Shown here: in pieces, positions 12,958-24,568 of the stretch
Position numbering within the stretch: position 1 is the stretch's first letter
Layout: every line of letters starts with the position of its first letter
NCBI GenBank assembly: GCA_030762175.1
Contig: CM060843.1
Span: 29,284,501-29,348,500, forward strand
Reading direction: 5' to 3'
DNA length: 64,000 nt
Source: Metallyticus violacea
Lineage: Eukaryota > Arthropoda > Insecta > Mantodea > Metallyticidae
The notes under the pieces: model-generated
The model's input: the letters and a program-made list of their open reading frames with translations, nothing else
The model's database searches: none
Told to the model about the DNA's origin: nothing
Made by a program: the position numbers and the translations under genes

Positions 12958-15900
12958 TGCTAGTACATTGTCAAGCATTTATTTAAGCAGAAAAAACTCA
13001 AGCATATGTAAAGAAGCAGGCCAAAAGAATGAAATATATTTCTGATGCAATGTATTCTCTGCATTATATAAGGATATCAATACACCAATTCCAAATGTTG
13101 ACAGGCAAAAGACAGACTTGCAAGGCTTTATAATGACTGTATCACAAAGAAAATATGAAGACGACTTATTTAAAGAATGCACTTGTTAAAAAGCTCTTTT
13201 GAAGTTTAATAAACATATTTGTGCCAATTTGTATGTAAGTAATATATTTTTTTAAAACTGTATTCGTTGTATCTTCTCAAAATTAACTTAACTGGCAACA
13301 AAATAAATAAAGCAAAGTAATATTGTAAGAGTATTTTTGAGGACTACAGAAAAGAAAAGAGTCATAAGAAATGGGCAAAGTTTCACTCTCTGTGCTTACA
13401 CACCCATCAGAAAAAAACCCAAATGATGCCTCTGTGATAATAACAGTACATCACTAATTAGATTATAAATATAACCAACTATGTATAAAACATGAGCACA
13501 ATAAAAAGTAATTTTATGTGATTACAACTACTTTAACCTTATATCTAGTTTTAATGGCAGGAAATTTCAGTCAGATCCTGTATTAACTGGATAACATTTA
13601 GTAAATAGTAATGCTACTAACTACATTTTGGTAAATTTCACTAAACAAGTCTCTTTTGAGAAATAAGATTGGTGAGTGAAAATTTAAATGTCATATGTAT
13701 AGAAAGTTGTTTAAAATGCAAAACGTAAAAACATTTTGTAAATATTATAATTTGTGAATACAAGTATAAGTTAGCTTTGCTCTCCTGAGTGACTTTCATC
13801 TTTGTTGTACCTTGCTGTTACAATGCATAATAGATCCTCAAGCTATAATCACTGACTAAGTGCCCAGCACAAGGTCAACAATTTGCAGTTCACCACTGCA
13901 CTTCTGCATATTCTTTTATAAGTTATTTTGTTTCCTTTGAACTATCTGAGATCGCATTTTGATTTTTACTGAAGTTGTTCAGAACCTTCAGCACACTTAT
14001 CAGGAACTTTTTTTTTTCAGATATTTTACATTGATTTCATATCTAACTTTTAAAAATTGATTATAAAATATATTAAACAATAATATAAATTTTATTAAAA
14101 AATATGTAACAAAAATTCCAGCTTTTAGATGCACTTTTCAAATAATAAAAATGACCTAAATCTGCTGAAATATGACACTTTATGTTGCAGTGTGCATAAT
14201 TTTTAATGAATTCTAACATGCAATATTTCTAAAACTTACGAGCTTAAGAAAAAATAAATACAAACGTGCTAGTTTGCTAGTTAAAAAATATAAATGGAAT
14301 TTGAAATATGAAGGTACAAAATTATTCCTATTTGTGTGATCTAGCATGAAATGACTATGTACATCTCACAACAAACTTGTGTTTAATAAGGTAAAAAGGC
14401 TACAAAGGATAGTTACAACTATGTAAAATTGCAAAAACAATACTCATTTGCTAACAATTGAAATTGAAATTTCATATTCAGTAGCTATTGTTACTCAGCA
14501 ACTTATGAATTTATTTCCATACTTATGTTAAGACATAAATCATTACAATATTTAATTATTGTTTTGAATCAGCTGTTATTCTAAAACGGTCACTTCATTT
14601 GGCAGCCTTATTTCAAATCAATTCCCCTGAACTTTACATGTTATGCTTTAGGTTTCATAAATAAACAAACATAAATGTAAAGTCTGGATAAATCCCTTTA
14701 TAGAATTTATAAAAATAAAATAAAATTTAAAACAACAATAATGACAGGTTTCTTTACCTGTTACTAAAAATCTCTTCTAATAACAAGGCTAATGAATCCT
14801 GGAAAATTTTCAGTACTTAATTATATGCTAGATATCAAAGCTTAATTAATTTGGATGCCTTGGTATATAAAGTTATGAGTCATATTAATTTATATTCCAT
14901 TTTGATTTGCTGTGTATGTATAAATATTTCTGTTGAAATTATTATAGATTTAAGAAATTACTAAAAGCAAAATCAAAATATCCAGGATTGAAAGACAAGT
15001 ACTTATGACCAAAGAGTAAGTTTGAGTCTTGCCTTGCCAGGGGTGCAATTTAATGTGTATCTTATATCTATATTTTGACCTAAGTTATCCTCTTGATGGG
15101 ACTATATTCTGTTGCCATGGAGTCCTGTAACAATATACCAGACTAGTGTAGTCAATATACTCTGTCATATAGATAGAGCTAATAGTATCATAGATAGCAA
15201 ATGTGGGGATAAGAAGTATTAAATAAACAAACAGCGTGTTGAGAGCTTAAATGTCAAATTATTAATAAATTTACTATAAAGCTTGCGGGATCTGAATTTA
15301 ATAAATGTCTCAAAAACTAGTAATTGAAAGAAGAAATAAATTCAGAAAAGTATATTATATCTTTGTGAAAGTAAAACTTCTATATGGTAAATATATATAC
15401 ATTATGGCGATGATGTATTTTTTTTTAATTGGAAAAATGGTGTATAAAACTGGATCTGCTGAGCACGAAAATAAAACAAAAAAAATTAACCATTTTTGTT
15501 TAAATAGGCAATATATAAGAGAAAGATATGCAATTCGAAAGGTGGCATGACATTATTTTGATTGACTGATTTTTTTTCAATTTCTAAAATCTATCATATT
15601 AATACCATTAGAGTGTGTAAGAATTGGCTTATGATTTATTATTATTTTAGTGCATGACATACATTACCTACATTGTTTTATTTTATACCTGTGCATTTTT
15701 AAGATTGGACAGAAATATTCCATGGGATCTTCTAAAAATCTTAAAGTTTATTTTAGAAAATAAGTAGATTACCTCTTGTACAAGACAATGAGCTCACTGA
15801 GCTAGTATTATTTTCAATGTCTCCTCACAAACACTAACTTTCAACTTTTCAAGTAGAAATATTATGGCCAAGAAGCATATATTAATTGCATTTAATGAAA

Positions 15901-16954
15901 AAGTTAAAGTGATTGTTTTAAAAGAAATAATCTCTCTATGACCTAAATAAAGTTGTAATTCCAATATAGCAGAAAGCAAATCTACAATACTAAAACAAAG
16001 GCAACATTTTATTTGTTGGAAAATACTTAGAAAAACTCCTCTAGATATCCTTGGAAATAATTTACATCCAATATCTTTAAGACAATACTTGGTTCAGAAT
16101 ATATACAAATGGCTCATTAACAAATTTAGAAAATGTTACAGAGTAGGGATCTTTAGTTAAATGCTCTCATATCATGTGGCATTTGGCCCAGATTCTAAAA
16201 ATTATTATGCTGAAATTATAGCTATAAATACATATCTTTCATAAGTACTTTGCATAAATACAATATCAAAGAAAATTATAGTACTAATTGGCTGAAAAGC
16301 AGTAAACAATCATGAACTTCAATCGGAACACCTTGTTGAAATTACATATATTTATAAAGCACTAACATAAAGATATACTGTTGTGTACCTTCCATTTAGG
16401 TTTCCAAGGCAATGAACCCGTCAAGTCAGTGGCAAAGAAAGGTAGGTACATAACTCAAAAACTAATCTATGAACAAATTACGAAGAGAGTGCAAATTCTA
16501 AAACATGAATGTTTGAAAGGAGACAGGCAACTATATAGTAGGTATCAGCAATGAGTAAATGTGACATTATCTCGCAATATGCAAGAGCCATCCAGTAACT
16601 ACCAAGAAAATTTACAACACTCTTTCAGACTAGAAAATATCTGAATAAATACTTTTATTGAATGAAATTGTCACAAACTATTCTATGCATCATCTGGGAG
16701 ATAATGCTTTCTTGAAAATATACCCTATTTTGAACTGCAGATGTCTTGACTCTTCTTAGCAGGAGAAAGGTAATCCAGTAGCTCTCTACTAGGAAGCAAG
16801 AGGACTAATGGCAAAGCCAGATTCTTGGAAAACAACAGTATGATTCATGGGAAAATAAAGAGAGAGAAAAAAAGCAGAAGAGCAATACAAATTGGCCTTT
16901 CTTCTTTATTGAAGAAAACAGTGATTACTATGTAAGGCCAGTGTAATGTAAATA
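12958..16954. other. intron sequence, nothing recognised
   Basis: AT-rich. A splice-site pair near 14755-14800 (minus) encloses 41 nt with a stop in phase 1 and was not accepted. No transposon protein seen. Confidence 0.5.
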
Positions 16955-17446
16955 AAAGACTGTTTGTGCTCTGTTTCAATAGGTCAAAAAACTACAGAAA
17001 ACAAGGTATACTACAACAATTCAAATTGTGTTGTACTCAAAACTGAATACAAAGGAGTGGCAAAATCTAAAGAAATGTCAATTGTGGCATTAAGAGACCA
17101 ATGTTTTTTTTTTTTTGAATGCTGTTTAATGCCTGTTTTTACTACTGAGGCACCACAGGCGGTGGACACTGATGATACATGAAATGAAATGATAAATTGG
17201 GAAAGGATATTTTTTAAGGAAGGAAACATTCCAGGCCTAAGTTTAGGGTACCTCCCCAGCATTTACCATTTATGAGGACTGAGGAAAACCTGGGAAAAAC
17301 CTCAGTCAGGGAGGATGGTCCTGGTGGGATTCGAACCCCAGGCCTCCTGCTCACAAGTCTGTGCCTTAACGACCTTGGCCACCCATGACAGTTGAGAGAC
17401 TAATGTGAATGTGACGTATCTGATAGTTCTAAAATGTCCTAAGTAT
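16955..17446 (+). pseudogene. inverted partial copy of the giant exon, split by a SINE
   Basis: The plus strand at 16955-17102 matches the sense (minus) strand of the giant exon at about 23562-23415: both encode near-identical peptides, VVLKTEYKGVAKSKEMSIV here and VVLKTEYKGVAKSEEMSIV in the exon, with similar flanks. After a SINE (17103-17395) the match resumes at 17396-17446 (GTGAATGTGA...TCTGA..GTTCTAAAAT), which corresponds to exon 23414-23370. Identity by eye is about 85-90%. The copy lies in the next intron in opposite orientation, about 6 kb away. It carries no start, stop or splice structure of its own and is best seen as a segmental duplicate that later took a SINE. In the pre-mRNA it is antisense to the exon. 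Confidence 0.85.
17103..17395 (-). mobile_element. SINE family A, copy 1
   Basis: tRNA-derived SINE read on the minus strand: head with A-box (GGCCAAGGTCGTTAAGGC) and B-box (GGGTTCGAATCCC), body CCTCAGTCCTCATAAATGG and CTAAACTTAGGCCTGGAA, tail GCCTCAGTAGTAAAAACAGG then A-rich. Flanked by AGAGACCAATGT (near 17093) and AGAGACTAATGT (near 17396). It split the inverted copy of the giant exon. Confidence 0.9.
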
Positions 17447-18747
17447 CAGTTTTGATATTAGGGCAATTAATAAAATGTCAATATTTGAATTAAGTACACT
17501 CACCCTCTTCAAAAAAGTCTCCAAAAAGCATGTAACCTTCTACACAATATAAAATTCATCTACATAAGTGGTTTAATATGGAAACCTAGACAAATTTGAT
17601 AAATAAATTTCATTGTATATGGTTTGAAATTTTGAAAATGTCTATGGATTCCAGAAAATTCATTTTTATGTTGCAAATTTATAAAAAATTCTGTTGCAAA
17701 TAAGATATGCTCCAAAATATGTAAATCTTCATGATTTGGGAGGGAGGGATTTTATATAAAGCAGGAAATAAATGGAGAAACAAACTAAAGAGCAAAGAGT
17801 ATACTAGGAGAAAGGGAAAGTTATATTTCAGCACTGCATCACAATTAAATTACAGGTACCAGCTGGCAATTGGAATTTTTGGGAACAAACTACTGCAGGA
17901 AATGTGATGGAATATTGGAAAATGTCACAAAGACAAGCAATAGTTGTCTTAGGAAAATGTTATTATGCTTAGGTTACCCTTTCTTTATGGAGAGGCAATG
18001 CCAGAGTATATAAGCACATGCCAAGATTAGTTACTTTAAATTATTATGTGTTTATTATTGTGATTGTTATTATTATTATTATTAAATAGCTAGATTAGTT
18101 TTTCTAAGAATATCAAGCAAGTTACAGTAAATAAAATCACTACCAGAAGCTGTAGAGAGAAAAAATATATATCTCTATATTGTTAGCCTTATAAACTTCC
18201 ATAGAAGATTTTAGAGGAAGAGTGATAGAAGCAGTGGATGCAGAATTTTCAAAATGTCAAATTTAACATCCTTAATACACATAATAAGGGGGAAAACAAA
18301 ATCATTGCAATCTCATGCTTTTTTATTAACACGCTTTCAGTTGTTAGTATCATAATCTATTTAATGTTATTAAATTGTGCATGCTCTGCTCAAACTTTAG
18401 TAACAGGCCACCTTATAACCCTTCAGAAACTTTCTTTTGGCTTTTAAACTAAATATATATCTGTTATCTTAATGTCTTTTAGGCTTAAATAATGCTTTAA
18501 TGTTATAACCAATTAAAACAATTATGGAAATCAGATTTAATATATAACCTCTTCCTTTAACACTTTTTTTTCCCTCCCCTTTTTAAGTCAAGTAACTCCA
18601 GTTTAGAACTTGGAATTAGCAAGAAAATGATCAATTTAACAAAAGAGCTGTCTGCTGTTCAGAAAGCAGCAATTTAAAGTCTTACACATGTGGGGGGGAA
18701 TTGAAATTTTATTATACACTAAATGGTTTTAATTATATTTTTCAGAC

Positions 18748-18925
18748 TGCCTACCCAGTCTAGTGGTTAGCTTTTCTGGCTGCAGCCTGGGTTTGGTTCC
18801 CAGAACCTATTCAGAAATTTTCTGAATTAGGGAGGTCTGGAATGGGATCTACCCAGCCTCATGAGGACAATTGCAGAGATGATCGAGAGGTAGTACCCCT
18901 CTCAAAATCACAGAAGCCATGTGAT
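18748..18925 (+). mobile_element. SINE family B, left part (interrupted by a family A copy)
   Basis: The head reads GTCTAGTGGTTAGC (A-box like) and GGGTTTGGTTCCC (B-box like), spaced as in a tRNA. It continues to 18925, where a family A SINE is inserted; sequence resumes at 19212 up to about 19350 (CATCAAGGATCAAATAAA). Only one copy was seen in the window, so the family outline is tentative. Confidence 0.6.
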
Positions 18926-19199
18926 TTTTTTAATATTATATAATGCCTATTTTTATTGCTGAGGCACTTTAGGATGTGGACATTGATGATACATGATATG
19001 AAATGAGAAAATGGGAAAGGACATTTTTTAAAAGGAAGGAAGTGTTCCAGGCCTAAGTTTACGGTACCTCCCTAGTATTTTCCATTTATGAAGGCTGAGG
19101 ATAACCTGGAACAAGCCCTAGTCAGGGAGGATGATGCTGGTTGAATCTCAGACCTGCTCATGAGTCCATGCATTAATGACCTTAACCACCCTTGGTGGT
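18926..19199 (-). mobile_element. SINE family A, copy 2, nested in a family B SINE
   Basis: Same body and tail as the other family A copies but more diverged in the tRNA head (B-box region damaged). A perfect 12-bp duplication AAGCCATGTGAT flanks it at 18914-18925 and 19200-19211. It interrupts the family B unit. Confidence 0.9.
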
Positions 19200-19552
19200 A
19201 AGCCATGTGATGGTTCCTGGCAGAGTTTGTGCTGATTTATATGCCCCTTGCATTACTGCTCTCTTTCCATGAAGAAGCAGATACCACAGCTGGCTTTGAC
19301 CCTTCACAGACTTGCACATCAAGGATCAAATAAAATGCTTTTTTCTAATTTTTACCATCAGTAAACTGGTATTTAGTACCGATTAGAATGCATAAATAAC
19401 ATAGTAAAAGTTCAGAACAATTTTATTATTAGTTTTTTTTTTTGTTTTTGGATTATACCTGTGTTGATTTCATAAGATAGGGTTATAAAGAATATTTAAA
19501 AATGCATACAGCAACATACTGGTTCTGAAGTTTTATTGTGCCTGTGTCTTAC

Positions 19553-21582
19553 CTCCATTTTGTGCTGGTTGGTTGGGAGTTGAGACCCATGTGCAATATC
19601 CTGATGGAATGATGGAGGGGGAAAGAAGATACTCTGTTTGAAGGTACCATGGATTAGAATAATCCAGAAGGTTTGGGGAGGATAGATAATGATATTTAGG
19701 TTGTCTGCATGGTTGGAGAGAATCAGTAGTGGAAAAGTCCGAAAGAGAACTATGAGCATAATTTTGAAAGATGGGATATGGCTTCTGAGGTGATAGTGTT
19801 TGTGATGTTCTTGAATGTCTTATGCATTTTGACTTTTTGCAATGTGATTTCTTACATGTAAATGGCTGCTGCTCTTGTGCACTCCAGCTAGTTATTATTG
19901 AAGAAGGGAATGCCTGAAGCATTTTATTTGAGCCATTAAAGGCATCATCATCTATAATTGAAGCACAATCTTTATAATTGTCATTAGATTCATAAGCAGT
20001 ATTATTTGTGCCCTTATGTATTTCTGATTTGTCCCAAATATCCATTGAGACAAGTCTTTGTTGAAAGATTACTGGCATTGAATTAACTTTAATGAGAGAC
20101 AATGAGCAGTTCATCTTCTCATTATCTAATGAGAAAGAAATGTTGTTGACTGGAAAGTCATTCATGGGCAGTTCAGAAGTCTGCAAAGATGGCATTGAGC
20201 CCCACCGAGATGGAAGTAGTGATGCTGTTAATAAAGAGGTTTGGTATGTACTATCCAGATTATCTGAAACAGAACTTGTGGAACTAGAAACAACAGAAAA
20301 AGCTGAATTTTTAAGAGAAGCATTTGATGATGATAATGATTTAATGTCTTCTTGAGACGCAAGTGGTACATCTAACTTATCAGAAAAGAGTTTACTTTTC
20401 GGTAGTTGCCTTGGAGGCTGTGGAGAAATTATGGAAAGAGATGAAGATATTGTGGATTGTATAGGAAAGTCAATGAGTTCTTCAAAATTTGGACAATGAA
20501 CCAATAGTCTGTGTATTGGCTGCTGTATATCTGGAAAGGATGACTGCTCAAGACCTTTATTTAACTGTGTTTTTTGAACTTGCACCAAGGAAGAGACATC
20601 CATGGGTTGAGGGAATGCCAGCTCTGGTGTATTAATAAACAGCCTCTGAACAAATGAAGAAGTATTTGCTTTTAATTGTTTTTTACATTCTGATTCCTGT
20701 ATACATTCTAGTGAATGATTTCCAGACTCAGGCTTCAATTCCCTAAATGCATTGGTTTCAACAATTTCTCGTGTATGGTGCTGTCTCTTATGCTTTGCTC
20801 TCCTCCTCCTACTTTGCTTTCTCTGCTTTTCAAATTTCTCCAGAATATTCAAGGCTTGAATGCCCAATTCTGTTTTAGGTTGTGCCTGGTTTAATTTGAT
20901 ATTTTCATGCTTTTGTTGTTCATTCCATTTTACCTCTGACTTACAGGATTTTGCTCCATATTTTTTTGTATATCCTCTTTTCTCTGTTTGTGGACACTCA
21001 TTTTCAAAAATGATTTTTTTGCCTGCCTCTGTTTCCGTAAATTTATTAGTTTGTTTCTTTCTGAATTCAATAGGATGTGTTATTTGTTTAAGATTTTCTG
21101 GAGAAATATTTTTTGTTATTTTGCTGTTTTTATTTTTAAGTTTAATATTACATTTTGAAGCTTCAGTTTTTTCCTGTTCAGTATTTAAAGGAATGTCCTT
21201 TGAAGATTTTTCAACTGAAAAATGTTCCAACTGATGATCATTGGAAGCTATTTCATTGGAATGCATTATTTTATTTGTATCATTAGCTACGTTGCCATCA
21301 TGGGAGAGAATATATAAGTTTTTAGTTGAGCATTTATTGATTTTATTTCCATCACTGTTGTTTTTTATGTGACTGGTATCACACTCTGAAAGAACATTCT
21401 GAATGCTTTCTTGATTTTCTGGGCAATGAGTATTAAGAGATGGCAGAGAAATTTCAGCTGCAAATTCAGGAATGATATCTAATACCTGGATACTGCAGAT
21501 ATCTGAATTTGTTGTATTAGAAACAAATTTATCAATTTGGCGTTTCAGTCTTTCTGTTTCATGTTGGGCCTTAATCTCTTGC

Positions 21583-21616
<34 letters not shown>

Positions 21617-22925
21617 CTTCTTCTTCTTCTTCTTCTTCTTCTTCTTCTTCTTCTTCTTCTTCTTCTTCTTCTTCTTCTTCTTCTTCTTCTTCTTCAATTT
21701 TAGATTTTTGTGGACATTCAAGATTATTTACATGAATAATATCTTCTGCTTGAGGAATATATGCTATTGTTTGAAATTCAGCTTCTACTGGTGCTTTAGA
21801 GCTCAAGGCTAGAAATCTGCATTTTTCTGAAGTTTTATTTGAAAATCTATTTTCATTTTCATTTTCTTCCATGGTTATGCCATAAAGGTAATTATGGTCA
21901 TGTTTTGGGTCCTCTGTTTGAGCATTATGATTTATGCCTTTACAAAGAAATAATTTGCTATCAGCTCTCTTATCCGTATCAAGGTATAAGTTTTCTCTAG
22001 CAACTGCATTTTCTGTTTTAAGTGCATTTACATCTTTTTTTGGCAGTTTTTCTACAAATTTGACTGTTTGACATTTAGGAAAATCTTCTGAAAAACAATC
22101 TTGTGGACTCTCTGCTAAATTTTTTAAAATGTTATCTTCTGGTAATAACTTTATTTTTTGCATTTCTTCAAAACATGGCACATGTTCAATTTTTTGACTA
22201 TAATGCTCTTTATGTTGTTCTTTAATCTTTATAAGGTTTCTGCATTCTTTTAACTCTTCTTGTATTATATTGTGATTATTTAGCAATGTGTTACTCTGAA
22301 ATACATGTATTTGTTTAGCTTCCTCATTCTTTGGTATAGTGCTTCCAGCTTCATATATTTCATCTATGTAAGAATTACCAGTGGTTATATTCTTATTAAT
22401 TATTTGGTATACATTTTCTTGAATATGTATCTGCTTATTTTCATCTAAGATGGTCTTTAATGGTTTCATTTCAGTTTCTGTTATTTGAATTGCATTTATC
22501 TTATTTATACTGCTTTCAGATTCTTCATTGAAATCAATTGTGCTCTTTTGATCTGAAACATCTTTTACTGATTGTGGTGGTGGGTGCAGATTGCTGCTTT
22601 CCAAAGAAAGCAATTTGTCAATAAATATGTTTCTTGCATCTGGTTGAACTAGATCAGATCTGTGTTCTAAGATACTAAAATCATATTTCTTTCCAGTGAT
22701 GTTTGCATTTTGTTGTGGCTCTTTAGAAAAATCATCCAGCGCTCTATAGCCATAGAGTTCTGGATATATTAATTCAGTGTTTTCTACATCATGCATCCAA
22801 TATTTTAAATATTTTTGGAAAGCTATATTTTCTAATTCATCCCTTGGTAATACTGTACTGACTGAGTTTTCTAGATCACTTATATTAATGCATATATTGT
22901 CTTCTTTGAACACATCTATCTTTAT

Positions 22926-22965
<40 letters not shown>

Positions 22966-22970
22966 CCACC

Positions 22971-23004
<34 letters not shown>

Positions 23005-24568
23005 TCAAAATCTGTGTTTATTTTTGTTGTTTTATAACATATTTGTTCAACAACAGGCTTTAAAGCAGCTGCTTCAGATTTGCAGTCATCAAAATCTAGT
23101 TCATATTTCGCATTTTTATTAGTTAAGCTATTTGCTTTGCCTTTTTCTGATAAATCTATTTCTAGAGGCCACAAAGAGAATGAGCTGTCTTCATTATGAG
23201 AAGCAACTCTTTCTTCCATATGACCATTTCCCATAAGTGATGCAAATTCATCATTTTCAGCTTGGCATTGTGTGTCATCAGGCCAAGAATCAGGCCATTT
23301 ATAGTTATATAACTTTGCTTTTAGGTGCTTCAATGCAGATTTTTGTTTGATTGCTCGTGGAGTTATGACTACTTTGGATATTTTAGAACTGTCAGATCCA
23401 TCACATTCACCTTGGTCTCTTAATGCCACAATTGACATTTCTTCAGATTTTGCCACTCCTTTGTATTCAGTTTTGAGTACAACATGATTTGAACTGTTGC
23501 AGTATTCCCTGTTTTCTTTGGCTTTTTGATCTATTGAAACAGGGCACAAACACTCTTTTATTTTTGATAATTTATTACTTTCTTCTTCACTGTCACTTGA
23601 AAGTTTCTGTATATATTTATTTGTGTTTACACTTGCAACTTTGTGATCTACTTTGTATTCATTGCTACTGTCTTTATCTTTACTTATAGTATCAATCAGC
23701 CTTTTTCTTTTACTTCGAGGTAATAATTCTATCATGGCATCTTCTTGGGGCATCATACTTAAAATGTTTACATGTGTACTTAAGATGGGCATACCCTTCA
23801 TCTCATTCTTGACCTCAGTGCAATATAAAGAAGGTTGCAAATATGCACCTTTCTGTGGCTGTGTCAATTGAACAGCATCTTCTGTGAAGCTGTGTTCATC
23901 TTCATTCTCCACATTTTGGTAAGGACTGTGGTAAGAGCAAAAAGGCTCATAATATGGATCAAGTCCATGTGTATAAGCATTATCTGATTTCTCCATTACA
24001 GCATTTCTTAAGTTACTTTGGTTATTTGTGCTTTTAGCAACCTGGATATGTTCATTTAGTGTTGTGGTATCTTTGCTCTCAAATATATCTTCAGTAATAG
24101 AATTTTTAGTATATTGTACATCATCCTTTAGAAAAGATAAAAATGAACTTCTACTTGCATCTGTAATATTAAATTTGGATTCTATGGTATTGTTTGTTGT
24201 TACATTGTTTTCTTTTGGCTCCAAGAAAGATTTCTGTAAATGCAATGGTTGCAACTGGTCTTTGTCTATGCTGAATGGTAGATCTTTAACAATATTAATA
24301 CTAAATATTTCAGTTTTTACTGGGGCACTTAATTCTGAATTATGATATGTGACAAGGTTAGCAGATGTGGAATGAACAGGTTTTTGAGCACATGTTATTT
24401 GTATCTTGTCTAATTTTGTGTGAAAAGTTTTGGAGCTGACTGAATTACAGGACTGTTTTGATTGGAAACAAGATTTAGGCTTTATAGGATCAAGGTGTGC
24501 TGGTCCCAAGCATTCCAACCTACTAAATGCAGTACTTCTCACATCATCCATGGTGGGCAGTATCCAAT
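19553..24568 (-). CDS. giant internal exon (1672 codons), acidic disordered protein with Glu/Gln/Asp/Gly repeats
   Basis: A single uninterrupted frame of 5016 nt lies between an acceptor (TTCTATCCAG, exon starts at 24568) and a perfect donor (GGAG|GTAAGA, exon ends at 19553). Both ends are phase 1. The frame extends a little past each splice site, which explains a longer ORF of 1685 codons. Seen in order: two basic nuclear-localisation-like patches (PRSKRKR near residue 290; KQRKQSRRRRAKHKRQHH near residue 1250), an Asp13-Gly7-Asp7 block near 22928-23008, Glu27 followed by Gln12 at 21695-21579, long Ser/Thr/Asn/Glu-rich stretches with SDSEEES-type casein-kinase sites, and a Ser-rich C-terminal third. 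There is no transmembrane segment or catalytic motif. A 5-kb exon kept open while its surroundings are full of stops argues for selection. Not recognised; giant cassette exons encoding disordered regions are known from ankyrins, reticulons and muscle proteins, but I cannot assign it. Confidence 0.8.
21579..21695 (-). repeat. coding trinucleotide tract: 27 GAA (Glu) then 12 CAA/CAG (Gln)
   Basis: Within the giant exon, sense codons GAA occur 27 times in a row (21695-21615), followed directly by 12 Gln codons (21614-21579; CAA with one CAG). The lack of synonymous mixing in the Glu run points to recent slippage, unlike selected acidic regions where GAG and GAA are mixed. It may differ in length between individuals. 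Confidence 0.95.
22927..23007 (-). repeat. coding GAT/GGT tract encoding Asp7-Gly7-Asp13
   Basis: In the giant exon the sense strand carries a run of GAT codons, then GGT, then GAT again. The Gly block probably arose from an A-to-G change in a GAT unit followed by expansion. Pure codon use points to replication slippage. Confidence 0.9.

Noticed and set aside
12553..13045. Poly-Phe (minus) and poly-Lys (plus) ORFs
   Set aside because: They are translations of the (GAA)n microsatellite and its flanks, not genes.
14755..14800. Splice-site pair enclosing 41 nt (minus)
   Set aside because: Contains a stop in phase 1 and is not frame-neutral.
20092..24345. Plus-strand ORFs opposite the giant exon, including poly-Cys/Ser runs
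   Set aside because: Antisense shadows, including the complement of the GAA/CAA and GAT tracts.
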